Shown in pieces: positions 1 through 9,076 of a stretch of 64,000 nucleotides of DNA; position 1 is the stretch's first letter; each line of letters begins with the position of its first letter. A model generated the notes under the pieces. That model searched no databases. It saw nothing but the letters and a program-made list of their open reading frames with translations, and was not told the origin of the DNA. A program made the translations under genes and the position numbers. The stretch covers positions 1 through 64,000 of the forward strand of contig JACPWG010000032.1 of the NCBI GenBank assembly GCA_016197205.1, in the 5' to 3' direction. This DNA is from Planctomycetota bacterium (GTDB lineage: Bacteria; Planctomycetota; MHYJ01; WSZJ01; JACPWG01).

Positions 1-156
1 GAGGCTCGGATCCGCGCGCTGGCGGTGGCGCGGAAGGTGACGGTGATCACGACGATCCCGGGCGCGCAGGCGGCGGTGACGGGGATCGAGGCGGTGAAGA
101 AGCGCCCGCTGACGGTGAAGGCGCTGCAGGACTACCACGCGATGCTGCGGCGGTGA
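1..156 (+). CDS. carB: Carbamoyl-phosphate synthase large subunit, C-terminal end (partial)
   Basis: The first reading frame is open from base 1 to a TGA at 154-156 and encodes the last 51 residues of a larger protein. It reads as the C-terminal allosteric (MGS-like) domain of the CarB subunit: a short beta strand (KVTVITTIPGAQAA), a helix, and the usual ending with a basic stretch followed by LQDYH. CarB joins bicarbonate, ammonia from glutamine and ATP into carbamoyl phosphate for arginine and pyrimidine synthesis in the cytoplasm. The catalytic ATP-grasp halves lie outside the window. The assignment rests on this tail only; it is a recognisable but short match. Confidence 0.75.
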   Translation, partial: EARIRALAVARKVTVITTIPGAQAAVTGIEAVKKRPLTVKALQDYHAMLRR

Positions 157-820
157 GGGGGGCGGCGTCGACGGCGTCCCCACGGGGCGCGAGGTAGGCG
201 AGGTCGGGGAAGTGCCGTGACGGGGGGACTGCGTGCGCTCCGTAGGAGGCGGGCGAAGCGACGGGGAGGGTTTGGTCGAGCAGCAGTCGCTTGCGGAGGG
301 TCTCGGCCGGCGAGCGGACCGCGAGCGGCCCGGCGCGGCCGAGGGCCTGGTACTGCGCGTCCTCAATGATGCGCGTGGCGACACGGTCGGCGCCTTCGCG
401 CGCGGTGGGCGCGGAGACGCAGCCCTCGATACCGGCGTGACCTACTCGCGGCACGCGTCCAAGGCCCACTCCGCGAGACCGCTCGCTCACGCTCGCGGTT
501 CCGTCCCGCAGCGTTCGTGGCAATCTGCCGACCACCGGTGGCGACTCCTCGACCACCCGGAGCCGCCGCGAGACCACACCCCCATACCCAGGCGGCGGCT
601 GGGTGCGACTGCGGCCCCAGTCGCGGGGTCCAGCTTCGGCCGCCTCCGGGGCGCCCCACCTTTGCTGGTTGCGGTTAGCCGCGCCGAATCGGACCCCGAC
701 CCGCATCCATGGAGCCGATGCTTGCTACCCCCGCCACTCTCGGCTGGGACGCTCTCTACTGTCGGCACGCAGTTTGCGATCTTCGCCGCTGAGTGCGAAA
801 ATCATCCGGAGGGACCAAGC
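157..820. other. Gene-free stretch upstream of tonB
   Basis: Both strands have long open frames here, but they are GC-driven shadows without a convincing start, ribosome binding site or family. A minus-strand frame (about 47-706) contains one protein-like patch near 240-420 with few Pro and Arg residues. It runs into carB antisense and I do not recognise it, so it may be a decayed gene. No cobalamin or other metabolite riboswitch was recognised upstream of the TonB system. Confidence 0.4.
808..814 (+). promoter_or_regulatory. Ribosome binding site fixing a TTG start for tonB
   Basis: GGAGGGA lies six bases before TTG at 821. It is the only strong Shine-Dalgarno sequence in the region, and the residues that follow lead straight into a hydrophobic anchor, so it decides the start of the downstream gene. 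Confidence 0.6.
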
Positions 821-1684
821 TTGCCGGTCCGCCCCAAACCAAGTGCGCTCAGAGCCTCCGGTGCGTGGCTCGGGTCCTCGACCCTTCACGTCGCTCTCCT
901 CCTGCTCGTGGCGACCGCGGGTGACCGCGCTCGTGGCGAGCGTACGACCGTACCTGCAAATGAACCCGCCCAACCGACGGCAATCCTGTGCGTTCGCCTC
1001 GGCCGTCACCGTCCCGACGCGCCGGCGCCGAGCGCCGACCCCGCCCTGCTCGGCCCGCTGACCCCACCGCCCGGCAGCAGCTTTCCGGAGGAGCGCATCC
1101 CTTTCGTCTGGCGCGAGGCGGAGGCCGGCCCGCCGCCGCCCCCCGCGCCCGACTGGGCGGACCCGCGACTCTCCCCGCTCGCACCCGAAGCGAGCTGGGG
1201 ACGCACGGCAGTCCGCGGCGGGCAGCGGCGGTTCCCGCGCGCGCGTGCGGGCGCCGCGCGCGTCCTCGCCGCGACTTCTCCCTCGTCCGCTTCCGCGTCC
1301 GCTCCGGCGTCCCTCTCCACGGGAGACCCGGCGCCGGCGCCGCCACCGACCGACGCGCCCGCGAGGGGCGACGGCGGACTCGGGACCTCCCGCCGCAACG
1401 GCGACGCGACGACCCCGCCCTCGCTCGCCGGCGCCACAAACCGTCCTCCGCCGTATCCCGCTCGGGCGCGGCGCGCCGGCTGGGAAGGCGCCGTCCTCCT
1501 TGACGTCCTTGTCGGGGTCGACGGCGCTTGCCGCCAAGCGCGCATCCTCGCCTCCAGCGGCCACCCGGTCCTCGACGAGGCCGCCCTCCGAGCCGTCAAG
1601 GAATGGAGGTTCGAGCCGGCAAGGCAGGCCGGCCGACCGGTCGAGTCGCACGTCGAGCTCCCCGTCGAGTTCCGGCTCCGCTAG
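821..1684 (+). CDS. tonB: TonB-family energy transducer
   Basis: This 287-residue protein spans the inner membrane once and passes proton-motive energy through the periplasm to outer-membrane receptors. A hydrophobic anchor lies near residues 15-32 (LHVALLLLVATAG region), followed by a long Pro/Ala/Arg-rich linker. The last ~80 residues form a TonB C-terminal domain with the typical PPYPARARRAGWEGAV opening and the motif EWRFEPARQAGRPVESHVELPVEFR. I chose TTG 821 because GGAGGGA sits six bases upstream; the same frame is open further upstream to 233 but without TonB character. It is followed after 21 bp by its likely client, the receptor at 1706, so the two are probably co-transcribed. No exbB/exbD genes are in the window. 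Confidence 0.85.
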   Translation: MPVRPKPSALRASGAWLGSSTLHVALLLLVATAGDRARGERTTVPANEPAQPTAILCVRLGRHRPDAPAPSADPALLGPLTPPPGSSFPEERIPFVWREAEAGPPPPPAPDWADPRLSPLAPEASWGRTAVRGGQRRFPRARAGAARVLAATSPSSASASAPASLSTGDPAPAPPPTDAPARGDGGLGTSRRNGDATTPPSLAGATNRPPPYPARARRAGWEGAVLLDVLVGVDGACRQARILASSGHPVLDEAALRAVKEWRFEPARQAGRPVESHVELPVEFRLR

Positions 1685-1705
1685 CCCCTTTTCGGAGGTC
1701 AGCCC

Positions 1706-3934
1706 ATGCAGGTCGGATTCCGCTCCTTTCATGGGCTTCGCGCCCTTCCCCCTTCGGCGCCTCCCGCCCTGGCCGCCCTCGCCTGCCGCTTCACCCTCGC
1801 CGCCCTCGTCCTCGCGGGGGCCGCCGCTTCGGTCGGCGCCCAGGACGCGCCGGTCGAGCCGGGGTCGGACGCCCCGCGCACGCGCCTGCCCGAGGTGACC
1901 GTCACGGCGACGCGCGCCGAGCAAGAGGTCTTCGAGGTTCCGTACACCGCCCAGACCCTCGACGCCGAATTCCTGGGCGGCGTCAAGCTCGCCCGCACCG
2001 TCCCCGAGGCGCTCGCCGAAACTCCCGGCGTCGCCGTCCAGAAGACCTCGCGCGGCCAGGGCTCCCCCTTTCTTCGGGGTTTCACCGGCTTCCGTACGCT
2101 CTTCTTGATCGACGGCATCCGCCTCAATAACTCGGTCTTCCGCGAGGGCCCCAACCAATACTGGGGCACGATCGACCCACTCACGATCGAGCGCCTCGAG
2201 GTCGTGAAGGGGTCCGGCTCGGTCCTGTACGGCAGCGACGCCGTGGGGGGCACCGTGAACGCCATCACACGGGAACGCATGCCCGTAGAGGAAGGCTTCG
2301 TCTGGGAACGGCGGCTTTGGGTCCGCGCCGCGAGCGCGGACAGGTCGCTCTCGGAGCGGGCGGAGCTCGCGGGGAACTTCGATGGGCGCCTGGGCTTTCT
2401 CGCGGGCGCCGCCGCCCGGGACTTCGGCGACCTCCGCGCCGGCAACCACCTGGGCCGCCTGCCGAACACGGACTACCGCGAGCGCGACGGCGACCTTAAG
2501 CTCACCTGGCGGTTCGCGCCGCACCACCGGCTCGTCGCGGCCTACCAGGAGTTCCGCATGGACGACGCGCCGCGCACGCACCGCACCGACCGGTCCGACC
2601 TCTGGCACGGCACGAGCCGCGGGACCGACGCCAAGCTCGACTTCGACCAGCGGCGCCGGCTCGCGTATCTGCAATGGCACTGGGGCGGCGAAGGGGACCG
2701 CGCCGGCCCCTTCGACCACGTGCTGGCGAGCGTTTCCTGGCAGCGGCAGGAGGAGGAGCAGTTCCAGATCGCGGCCAATCGGCGCCGCACCTTCCAGGGC
2801 TTCGAGGTCGACACGCCGGCCGCCTTCGCCCAGGTCCGACGAACGATCGCGGGGCTCGAGCTGACCGCCGGCGGCGAGTACTACCACGACGAGGTCAGTT
2901 CGTTCCGCAAGGACCCGGACGAGCCGAACGTCCTGAAGCGCATCCGGCCGCGCGGCCCTGTGGCCGACGACACCGAGTACGACCTCGCGGGCGGCTTCCT
3001 TCAGGCGCGGCTCCCGCTGGGTAAGTCGCTCGAAATCACCGCGGCCGGCCGGTACAGTTACGCCGCGATCGACGCCCGAACCGTGGACCCGGACCCGCTC
3101 GCCGCCCCGGTCATCGGCCCGATCGAAGACGACTTCTCGAACGTCTCGGGCGGGGTCCGCGTCCTCGTCCGCCCCATCGAAGACCACCTGCACCTCTACG
3201 CGGGGGTCTCGCAGGCCTTCCGCGCCCCGAACGTGTCGGACGCCACCTCGTTCGACATCGCGGGTAGCGGCGACCTGGAAACTCCTTCTCCGGGGCTCGA
3301 GCCGGAAGAGTACGTCACCGTGGAGGTCGGGGCGAAGGTCCGCGCCCTCGGCGGCCGCCTCGAGACGGGGCTCTCCTACTTCTTCACCGACATCGACGGG
3401 ATGCTCGTCCGCACGCCGACGGGCGTGCGCATCGGCAACCTCACCGAAGTCGTCCGCGCAAACGTGGGGGACGGGTGGATGAAAGGCGTGGAGTTCGAGG
3501 CCCGCTGGCAGGCCACGGACCAGGTCGCGCTCTTCGGCAATTTCGCCTGGACCGAGGGGGAAGTGGACCAGTTCGGCAACCCGCCGGACGCGACGCTTCG
3601 TCGGCTTCCCCTGAGCAAGGTCCCGCCGGCGACCGGCCTCCTGGGCGTGCGGTATGAGCCGCTCGCCGGCCGGTGGTGGGTCGAGGCCCTCGCGCAGTTC
3701 GCCGGCGAACAGGACCAGTTGGCGCCCGGTGACGAGCGGGACACCCAGCGCATCCCGCCGGGGGGCAGCCCCGGGTACACCGTGTACACCCTGCGCGGAG
3801 GCTACCGCGTGAGCGAGGGCCTGTCCGCGACGCTCGCGCTGGAGAACCTCACCGACAAGGACTATCGCGTGCACGGCTCCGGCTTGAACGAGTCGGGCTT
3901 CAACGCGATCGCCTCGGTCGACTGGAGGTTCTGA
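1706..3934 (+). CDS. TonB-dependent outer-membrane receptor
   Basis: A 742-residue outer-membrane receptor, typical length for the family. A signal peptide (hydrophobic run to about residue 46, ending ASVGAQ) precedes a TonB-box-like segment with EVTVTATR near residue 63. A plug domain follows, with the classical SPFLRGFTGFRTLFLIDGIR and YGSDAVGGTVNAI signatures at about residues 115-190. The rest is a beta barrel of about 550 residues ending in aromatic F, as required by the BAM machinery. GGAGGT is placed well before ATG 1706. It forms a unit with tonB just upstream. The substrate (iron chelate, cobalamin, sugar or other) cannot be read from sequence; no neighbouring binding protein or ABC importer gives a clue. 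Confidence 0.9.
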   Translation: MQVGFRSFHGLRALPPSAPPALAALACRFTLAALVLAGAAASVGAQDAPVEPGSDAPRTRLPEVTVTATRAEQEVFEVPYTAQTLDAEFLGGVKLARTVPEALAETPGVAVQKTSRGQGSPFLRGFTGFRTLFLIDGIRLNNSVFREGPNQYWGTIDPLTIERLEVVKGSGSVLYGSDAVGGTVNAITRERMPVEEGFVWERRLWVRAASADRSLSERAELAGNFDGRLGFLAGAAARDFGDLRAGNHLGRLPNTDYRERDGDLKLTWRFAPHHRLVAAYQEFRMDDAPRTHRTDRSDLWHGTSRGTDAKLDFDQRRRLAYLQWHWGGEGDRAGPFDHVLASVSWQRQEEEQFQIAANRRRTFQGFEVDTPAAFAQVRRTIAGLELTAGGEYYHDEVSSFRKDPDEPNVLKRIRPRGPVADDTEYDLAGGFLQARLPLGKSLEITAAGRYSYAAIDARTVDPDPLAAPVIGPIEDDFSNVSGGVRVLVRPIEDHLHLYAGVSQAFRAPNVSDATSFDIAGSGDLETPSPGLEPEEYVTVEVGAKVRALGGRLETGLSYFFTDIDGMLVRTPTGVRIGNLTEVVRANVGDGWMKGVEFEARWQATDQVALFGNFAWTEGEVDQFGNPPDATLRRLPLSKVPPATGLLGVRYEPLAGRWWVEALAQFAGEQDQLAPGDERDTQRIPPGGSPGYTVYTLRGGYRVSEGLSATLALENLTDKDYRVHGSGLNESGFNAIASVDWRF

Positions 3935-3949
3935 GGCGCTACTCGTTTC

Positions 3950-4858
3950 CTAGCCCTGCCCGTCCAGCCGCGCCTGCAGCGCCGCCAGGAACGCCCGAGG
4001 ATCCGCACCCTCCGGCAACCCCGCCACCTGCCCGTCCCCCAGCTCGAGGATCGTCCACTCGCCGTCGCGACGCCGCGCCAAGTCCAGGCTGAAAAAGCGA
4101 CTCCGCACCCGCTTCATCGTGTCCTGGAACCGCTCGACCGGGATCGCGACGTCCGTGTACTCGCCCTCGTCCCACGACCGGCAGGTGAAGACCGGTTCGC
4201 CGTCGACTACAAAGATCCGGTGTTCGCGCGAAAGCGGGAAGCCGCTCCGGGAATCGCGGCCGATCCTTTCCAGCTCGACGAATTCGCGGAACACCAGCCC
4301 TTCGTTCAGGTCCGGCCCCTGCTCGGCCAGGAACCGACGGACGACACGCTCGACCTCCCCACGACTGGACGCATCCGGGATGAAGCACGCTTCCAGCCAG
4401 AGGTGCTTCTGCGACTTCACGTAGTCCTTCAGGACCACCGGGGCCTGGCCGAAGCTCCGCGCGAGCTCGAGAATCGAGTCCCACGGAGGTTCGCCGCGAA
4501 TCTCCAACCATGCGGATCGTGGCGTCCGGCCCGCGAGCACCGGATAGTTTTCCGGCAGGTAGTGCGCGTGCCGGTAGGCCGGCGGGTCGGTGAGCAGCCG
4601 CACTCCGTGCGCCGCCAGCGCGTCGTGCAACCGAGCGTACTCGTCAGGGCGAAGCATCCAGCCGCGGTAGACCGCCGGGTCCGCCCCATCGGTGCGGACG
4701 CAACGCACCGCCCGAGCGCCGTCACGGCCCCGGACGAGCGACTCCAGATCCAGGACACTCCATGGCATTTTCAACTCGTCGGCCGCCGCGACCTCGGCGG
4801 CGAACGCCTCGTCCGGCTGCCGGACCTCCAGACTGTCGCCGGGAAACAAGAGCTGCAT
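3950..4858 (-). CDS. ATP-grasp domain protein (R2K-type)
   Basis: A 302-residue cytoplasmic protein. The C-terminal half resembles ATP-grasp ligases of the R2K clade: VVLKDYVKSQKHLW (nucleotide-binding lysines), VFREFVELE, EHRIFVVDGEPV and EWTILELGDGQVAGLPEG (metal-binding acidic and Asn/Asp-type residues). Such enzymes join a carboxylate to an amine or other nucleophile using ATP; the substrate is unknown. I start at ATG 4858 (MQLLFPGDSL) because the 20 residues before it look like non-coding translation. It is convergent with the receptor gene, with 15 bp between the two stops. Related proteins often occur alone or near defence and RNA genes, but nothing here points to a pathway. Confidence 0.7.
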   Translation of the reverse strand: MQLLFPGDSLEVRQPDEAFAAEVAAADELKMPWSVLDLESLVRGRDGARAVRCVRTDGADPAVYRGWMLRPDEYARLHDALAAHGVRLLTDPPAYRHAHYLPENYPVLAGRTPRSAWLEIRGEPPWDSILELARSFGQAPVVLKDYVKSQKHLWLEACFIPDASSRGEVERVVRRFLAEQGPDLNEGLVFREFVELERIGRDSRSGFPLSREHRIFVVDGEPVFTCRSWDEGEYTDVAIPVERFQDTMKRVRSRFFSLDLARRRDGEWTILELGDGQVAGLPEGADPRAFLAALQARLDGQG

Positions 4859-5038
4859 GCGGCATCCATCGCGTTCGTTGTTCGCAAGCCGGGGCCTGCC
4901 CCGCATCGCTCGCAGCATACCCTACGCGGCGAGCAGCGTTCATGGGCCCGGCACGGCTCAACTCGGCTCGCCTCGCCGGCAGCGGGCCACCGCCTCGCGC
5001 AGGCGGGGCGCCGCTTTTCTGCCGCCGCCGCCCACGGC

Positions 5039-6184
5039 TTAGTTGTCCTTCGGGCTCCCGCCCTCCCGGCCGCGGGCCGACCGGAGCAGGCTCTCCACCG
5101 GGTGGTCCACGTTCGGAGGCCTGTCCGCCTCCACCGAGGTCAGGGAGAATCGACCTTCCGACCACCGCGCCATTTCCAGGAAAGCGCCGTCCCCGAAGGC
5201 CGCGTCCACGCCGGACCGTACCAGGCGCGCCGACACCAGCCCGCGCCGGTCGAACACCAGTTCCCCCGCGTCCGGGCCGCGCACGAGCGAGGCCACGACG
5301 CTCCGGCCGCTCAGGTCAATGAGCCGGCAGAGCTGCGAAACCGGGACGGACCCGAGGTCGCCTTCCGCCTGCACCGGGGCGGGCTGCTTCGGCACCGCGC
5401 TCGACCGGTCGCCGAGCAGCGTCTTCACGGCCGCGACCAGGCGGTCCAAGTCGAAAGGCTTCGAGAGCATGCCGGCGGCGCCGAGCGCCCGCGCGCGTTC
5501 GAGGTTTTGCGCGGTCGAATCGGCGGTCACAAAGAGGACCGGGATGCCCTCGACCAGTCCGAGCTGCCGCAGGCGGCCCAGGAGCGACAAGCCGTCTTCG
5601 CCCGGCATCACGACGTCCAGGATCATGAGGTCGAACTCGCGCTTGCCCGCCAGCCGAAAGCCCTCCCGGGCGCTCGGCGCCGTGACGGCCTCGAACCCCT
5701 CGGAGGCAAGGATGTCGGCGATCAGGTTCGCCACCGCGCTGTCGTCGTCCACGACGAGCACGGTCGCCGTGGGTGCCTTGGCGCTCTCGGTCGCCGGGGC
5801 CGGCGTCTCCAGGATCCCGCGCAGGAGCGCGCAAAAGCCCATCAGCGTGAACGGCTTGTCCACGATCGACACGCCCGGAAGGCGCCGCGCCTCCGCCCGA
5901 TCTTCCGGCGTCCATGCGCCCGACATCGCGATCGCGGGCGGGGCTTCTCCGCGCGTGTGCAGGTAGCGCAGGACCTCCATGCCGCTTTCACGCCCAAGAT
6001 TGATGTCGGTGATGACCAGGTCGAACCTCGTCGTCTTGAGCAGGGCAAGGCCGGACGTCACGTCATTCGCCAGGATCGTGTCTACACCAAAACCGGAGAG
6101 GATCGCCGCGACGAGCCCTCGAACCGCGTGCTCGTCGTCGATGACCAGCACCACCTTCCGACTGCCAAGGTCTGCATGCTTCAC
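5039..6184 (-). CDS. Two-receiver response regulator with DUF4388 domain
   Basis: 381 residues in three modules. The first receiver domain (about 10-125) has acidic pair DDE, phospho-acceptor Asp in LVITDINLG and Lys in IVDKPF. The second receiver (about 140-260) has VVDDDSA, LMILDVVMPGEDG and LSKPFDL. A C-terminal DUF4388/PATAN-like domain (about 275-375) carries LCRLIDLSGRSV. No DNA-binding output is visible, so it probably works as a phosphorelay or protein-interaction switch in the cytoplasm. The start is GTG 6184 because GGAGGAG lies just upstream; the longer in-frame extension is basic and unlike the domain. No cognate kinase is adjacent. The upstream 120 bp are AT-richer than the surroundings and probably hold the promoter. 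Confidence 0.85.
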   Translation of the reverse strand: MKHADLGSRKVVLVIDDEHAVRGLVAAILSGFGVDTILANDVTSGLALLKTTRFDLVITDINLGRESGMEVLRYLHTRGEAPPAIAMSGAWTPEDRAEARRLPGVSIVDKPFTLMGFCALLRGILETPAPATESAKAPTATVLVVDDDSAVANLIADILASEGFEAVTAPSAREGFRLAGKREFDLMILDVVMPGEDGLSLLGRLRQLGLVEGIPVLFVTADSTAQNLERARALGAAGMLSKPFDLDRLVAAVKTLLGDRSSAVPKQPAPVQAEGDLGSVPVSQLCRLIDLSGRSVVASLVRGPDAGELVFDRRGLVSARLVRSGVDAAFGDGAFLEMARWSEGRFSLTSVEADRPPNVDHPVESLLRSARGREGGSPKDN

Positions 6185-6737
6185 CTCTCTCCTCCTTCTC
6201 CCACCACCGCGCCGCGAGGGCCATGGAACGAGCATCCTCGCTCCCGAATGACCCGCGGCCACGCAGGACCTATTACAAGTCCCGCTCCACATGCCCAACC
6301 CGCCCTTGAACCAGCAGGCGTCGCAATCGCTAAGCTTTCTAATGTTCTACACTTTGCGCAGACATCAGGAATTAAAATCTAATCTAGCGGACACCTCGCC
6401 GCAAGTTCGTGCGAAGAGTTTTTCCTAATGTTCGGATCGACAGACGAAGGGTCCAGTTTTGTGCTTCGGACCCGGGCGGTGGGTAACGAGGTGTGGCAAG
6501 GTCGGGTAGGCGGGCGGTGGACGAAATGGAGCCACGTGCTGGCCGGGAGCGAAGCGGTTCCTGGCCAGGGCGCACCAATATCCCTCTCCCGCAAAGGCAC
6601 TTGCGGCGCCCGTTGCCCTCCCCGCGCTGTCCCCCTCCCTCTACCCCTCGCGCGCGGCCCCTGCCGGACGGACTGTCCCCTGCGCGCGCCTGCCCTCGAC
6701 TCGGTCGCTCTTCGTTGGCAGCCGTCCGGATGGGGCT
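6185..6737. other. Gene-free stretch with AT-richer segment
   Basis: The part nearest the regulator (about 6290-6430) is unusually AT-rich for this genome and may contain its promoter, although I cannot assign clear -35/-10 boxes. The remainder is GC-rich and shows no supported gene on either strand. Confidence 0.4.
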
Positions 6738-6907
6738 AAGTACCGCTCCACGGAAGTCGGTGACCAATAGCCGAAGGCAAGTTCGGCCGCCCGCGAGGCG
6801 CGCGAGCGAGGCGTAGTAACGGAGAACTACGGCGAGCGAGTGCAACGACGCGGGCGGCCAAAATCGCCAAGCAAATTGGTCACCCAATTCTGTGGGGCGG
6901 TACTCAG
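6738..6907. repeat. Repeat family A, copy 1
   Basis: About 170 bp, long-palindromic. The ends are inverted (AGTACCGCTCCACGGAA at the left, matched by TGTGGGGCGGTACT at the right) and the next inner segments also pair (GGTGACCAAT with ATTGGTCACC; GCCGCCCGC with GCGGGCGGC). Further copies are at 25384-25536, 25660-25830 and 44060-44228. It has no coding capacity, so it is best described as a MITE-like or REP-like element. Confidence 0.85.
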
Positions 6908-6930
6908 GCGGCGGAACCTCCACCCAAAGC

Positions 6931-6976
6931 TTGCCCCCCCTTCGCTCGCTGCGGCGAGCTACGGAGGGTAGTCTCT
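6931..6976 (-). repeat. Repeat family G, degenerate copy
   Basis: This stretch reads, on the minus strand, GTAGCTCGCCGCAGCGAGCG followed by a run of G. It is the inverted form of the CTCGCCGCAGCGAGCGAA core seen at about 28012-28047, 32652-32715 and 35167-35232. Confidence 0.6.
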
Positions 6977-7018
6977 CCTCCTGCCGAATCCGGCAGGGTT
7001 CAAATCGGGCAGCGTGAG

Positions 7019-7134
7019 GGTAACACGCTTTCGTGTCCGGACGTAGGGGCGGGCCTTGTGCCCGCCCTGTTGGCGACACCGCGCAGTCCAACGGCTTGCG
7101 GCCAGTCGTGGGCGCCCACAAGGGGCGCCCCTAC
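7019..7134. repeat. Repeat family C, copy 1
   Basis: A hairpin element bounded by GTAGGGGCGGGCCTTGTG at 7043 and its near-complement CACAAGGGGCGCCCCTAC ending at 7134, with a conserved flank CACGCTTTCGTGTCCGGAC. The same element lies in opposite orientation at 31180-31300. Its right end overlaps the end of htpG and supplies the stop codon of that gene. Confidence 0.85.
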
Positions 7135-8996
7135 GGCGCGGGATCCTTCAGCTTCGAACCCTCGGCGATCACGGCCTGGTCGTGGAGCAGCCCCGCGACC
7201 GTTTCGATCCGCGGGTCCTCGCGGTTCGTCTCGAACATCCGCTTCAAGCCCTGCACCGCCGCGTGCTCCGGGTTCAGCTCCAACGTGCGCTTCGCCGGCG
7301 GCGCGTCCCCGGAGCGGCCCATGCGCCGCATCAGTCGCTCCATGTAGGCGCCCATCGAGCCTTCGTCCGCGACGAGGCAGGCCGCGCTCTCCTTCAGCCG
7401 CGCCGAGAGCCGGACCTCCTTCACGTCCGGCAGCTTCGAGGCGAGGTGTTCGAGCAGGCCTTTGTACCCCTCCGACTCCGCCTTTTTTTTCGCATCTTCC
7501 GCGGCCGCCTTGTCCCCCGCCGACTCCCCGCGGTCCGCCGCCTTCAGCGTCTTGCCCTTGTACTCGCCCAGCGACTCGATCAGGAACTCGTCGATCGGCT
7601 CCGTCAAGAGCAGGACCTCCTCGCCGCGCGCGCGGTAGCCCTCGAGCACCGGCGAGTGCTCGATCTGCGCGCGGGTCTCGCCGATCAAGTACGGGATCTC
7701 TTTCGCTTCCGCCGGCAGCCGGCCGAGCACCTCCGCGAGCGTCGTCGGCTTGCCCGCCTCCTGCTTCGTGGTCTCGAAGAGCAGCAGGTCCGCCAGCCGC
7801 TCCCGGTTCCCCGGGTCCTGGCTGATCCCTTCCTTCAGGACCGTGCCGAACTCGTGGAAGAACTTCAGATACGCTTCCGGTTCGCCGGACTTCATTTCCT
7901 CGAGCGTCTTCAGCACCTTCGTGACGAGGCTCGTCCGGATGCGCGCCAGGATCGGGTTGTGCTGGAGCAGTTCGCGCGAGACGTTCAGCGGGAGGTCGGA
8001 CGAGTCCACGACCCCCTTCACGAAGCGCAGGTAACCGGGCAGGAGCTCCTCGCAGTCGGGCATGATCATCACGCGACGGACGTAGAGCTGGACCCCCGAC
8101 TTCGGCTCGCGCCAGTAGAAGTCGAACGGCTTGCGCGCCGGCAGGAAGAGCAGCGCGCGGAATTCCATCGTCCCCTCGGCCGCGAGGTGGATCGTCTTCT
8201 GCGGGTCCTCGAAGTCCTTCGAGACCTGCCGGTAGAAGTCCTTGTACTCCTGCTCCTTGATCTCCGCCTTGGGCCGGAGCCAGATGGCCTGGCGCGAGTT
8301 GAGCGTCTGCTCTTCGGTCGTTTTTTTTCCTTCGACTTCGTTCTCGACCTCCGTGACGACGGGATGTTCGATGAAGTCGGAGTAGCGCTTGACGATCTCG
8401 CGCAGGCGCCACGACTGGAGGAAGTCCTTGGCGTCGTCGCGCAGGTGGAGGGTGACGTCAGTGCCGCGCGCCTCGCGCTCCGCCGGCTCGACCGTGTACT
8501 CGCCCTGGCCGTCCGACTCCCAGCGGACGGCGTCGGTCTTGGCCGCCCCGGCCGTTCGGGAGAGCACGGTCACGCGGTCGGCGACCATGTAGGAGGCGTA
8601 GAAACCGACACCGAACTGGCCGATCATCTCCGGCCGGTCCTTGGCCTCGGCCTTGCGGAGTCGCTCCAGGAACTCGCGCGTGCCGGAGCGGGCGATCGTC
8701 CCGAGGTTTTCGACGATGGCGTCCCGCGACATGCCGATGCCGTTGTCGGAGACGGTGAGGGTGCCGGCCTTTTCGTCCGGGATGAGGCGGATTTTCCAGT
8801 CGGAGTCGCCGTCGAGCAGGTCGGGCTTCAGCAGGGCCTCGTACCGCACGCGGTCGATCGCGTCCGCGGCGTTCGAGATCAACTCGCGGAGGAAGATCTC
8901 CTGCTTCGTGTAGAGCGAGTGGACGATGAGGTCGAGGAGCTGTTTCAACTCGGTCTTGAACTCGAGGCGCTCAGGCGCGCCGACGGTCGTGGTCAT
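7131..8996 (-). CDS. htpG: Molecular chaperone Hsp90 (HtpG)
   Basis: 621 residues, the normal size for bacterial HtpG, an ATP-driven cytoplasmic dimeric chaperone. The GHKL ATPase domain is N-terminal: ELISNAADAIDRVRYEAL (catalytic Glu and Asn), DNGIGM, GTIARSGTREF (lid) and GQFGVGFYASYMVADRV. Middle and dimerisation domains follow, including LYVRRVMIMPDCEELLPGYL and SDLPLNVSRELLQHN. ATG 8996 is preceded by GGAGGA; the 27 residues of upstream open frame are not conserved in type. The stop codon TAG lies inside repeat family C, so the last residues (LKDPAP) directly abut the element. A sigma-54-like element lies upstream, and a sigma-54 activator is the next gene upstream on the same strand. 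Confidence 0.95.
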   Translation of the reverse strand: MTTTVGAPERLEFKTELKQLLDLIVHSLYTKQEIFLRELISNAADAIDRVRYEALLKPDLLDGDSDWKIRLIPDEKAGTLTVSDNGIGMSRDAIVENLGTIARSGTREFLERLRKAEAKDRPEMIGQFGVGFYASYMVADRVTVLSRTAGAAKTDAVRWESDGQGEYTVEPAEREARGTDVTLHLRDDAKDFLQSWRLREIVKRYSDFIEHPVVTEVENEVEGKKTTEEQTLNSRQAIWLRPKAEIKEQEYKDFYRQVSKDFEDPQKTIHLAAEGTMEFRALLFLPARKPFDFYWREPKSGVQLYVRRVMIMPDCEELLPGYLRFVKGVVDSSDLPLNVSRELLQHNPILARIRTSLVTKVLKTLEEMKSGEPEAYLKFFHEFGTVLKEGISQDPGNRERLADLLLFETTKQEAGKPTTLAEVLGRLPAEAKEIPYLIGETRAQIEHSPVLEGYRARGEEVLLLTEPIDEFLIESLGEYKGKTLKAADRGESAGDKAAAEDAKKKAESEGYKGLLEHLASKLPDVKEVRLSARLKESAACLVADEGSMGAYMERLMRRMGRSGDAPPAKRTLELNPEHAAVQGLKRMFETNREDPRIETVAGLLHDQAVIAEGSKLKDPAP

Positions 8997-9060
8997 CGCG
9001 TGGAATCCTCCGGTCGTTTGTTGTAGAATGGAGTCCGAGCGGGCATGCCGGGAAGTGCGT

Positions 9061-9076
9061 ATCAACCGGCGTGCCA
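9061..9076 (-). promoter_or_regulatory. Possible sigma-54 (-24/-12) element before htpG
   Basis: On the minus strand the sequence is TGGCACG, four bases, TTGAT, ending 65 bases before the htpG start. The -24 half fits the RpoN consensus exactly. The -12 half lacks the usual GC, having GA instead. The adjacent enhancer-binding protein gene makes it worth noting, but the mismatch keeps confidence low. Confidence 0.3.

Noticed and set aside
233..820. Long N-terminal extension of tonB from ATG 233
   Set aside because: The extra 196 residues are low-complexity Arg/Gly/Pro sequence without a domain, while TTG 821 has a strong ribosome site and leads directly into the membrane anchor.
725..3874. 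1049-residue minus-strand frame opposite tonB and the receptor
   Set aside because: It is an antisense shadow of two well-supported genes, with no start signal and no recognisable domain.
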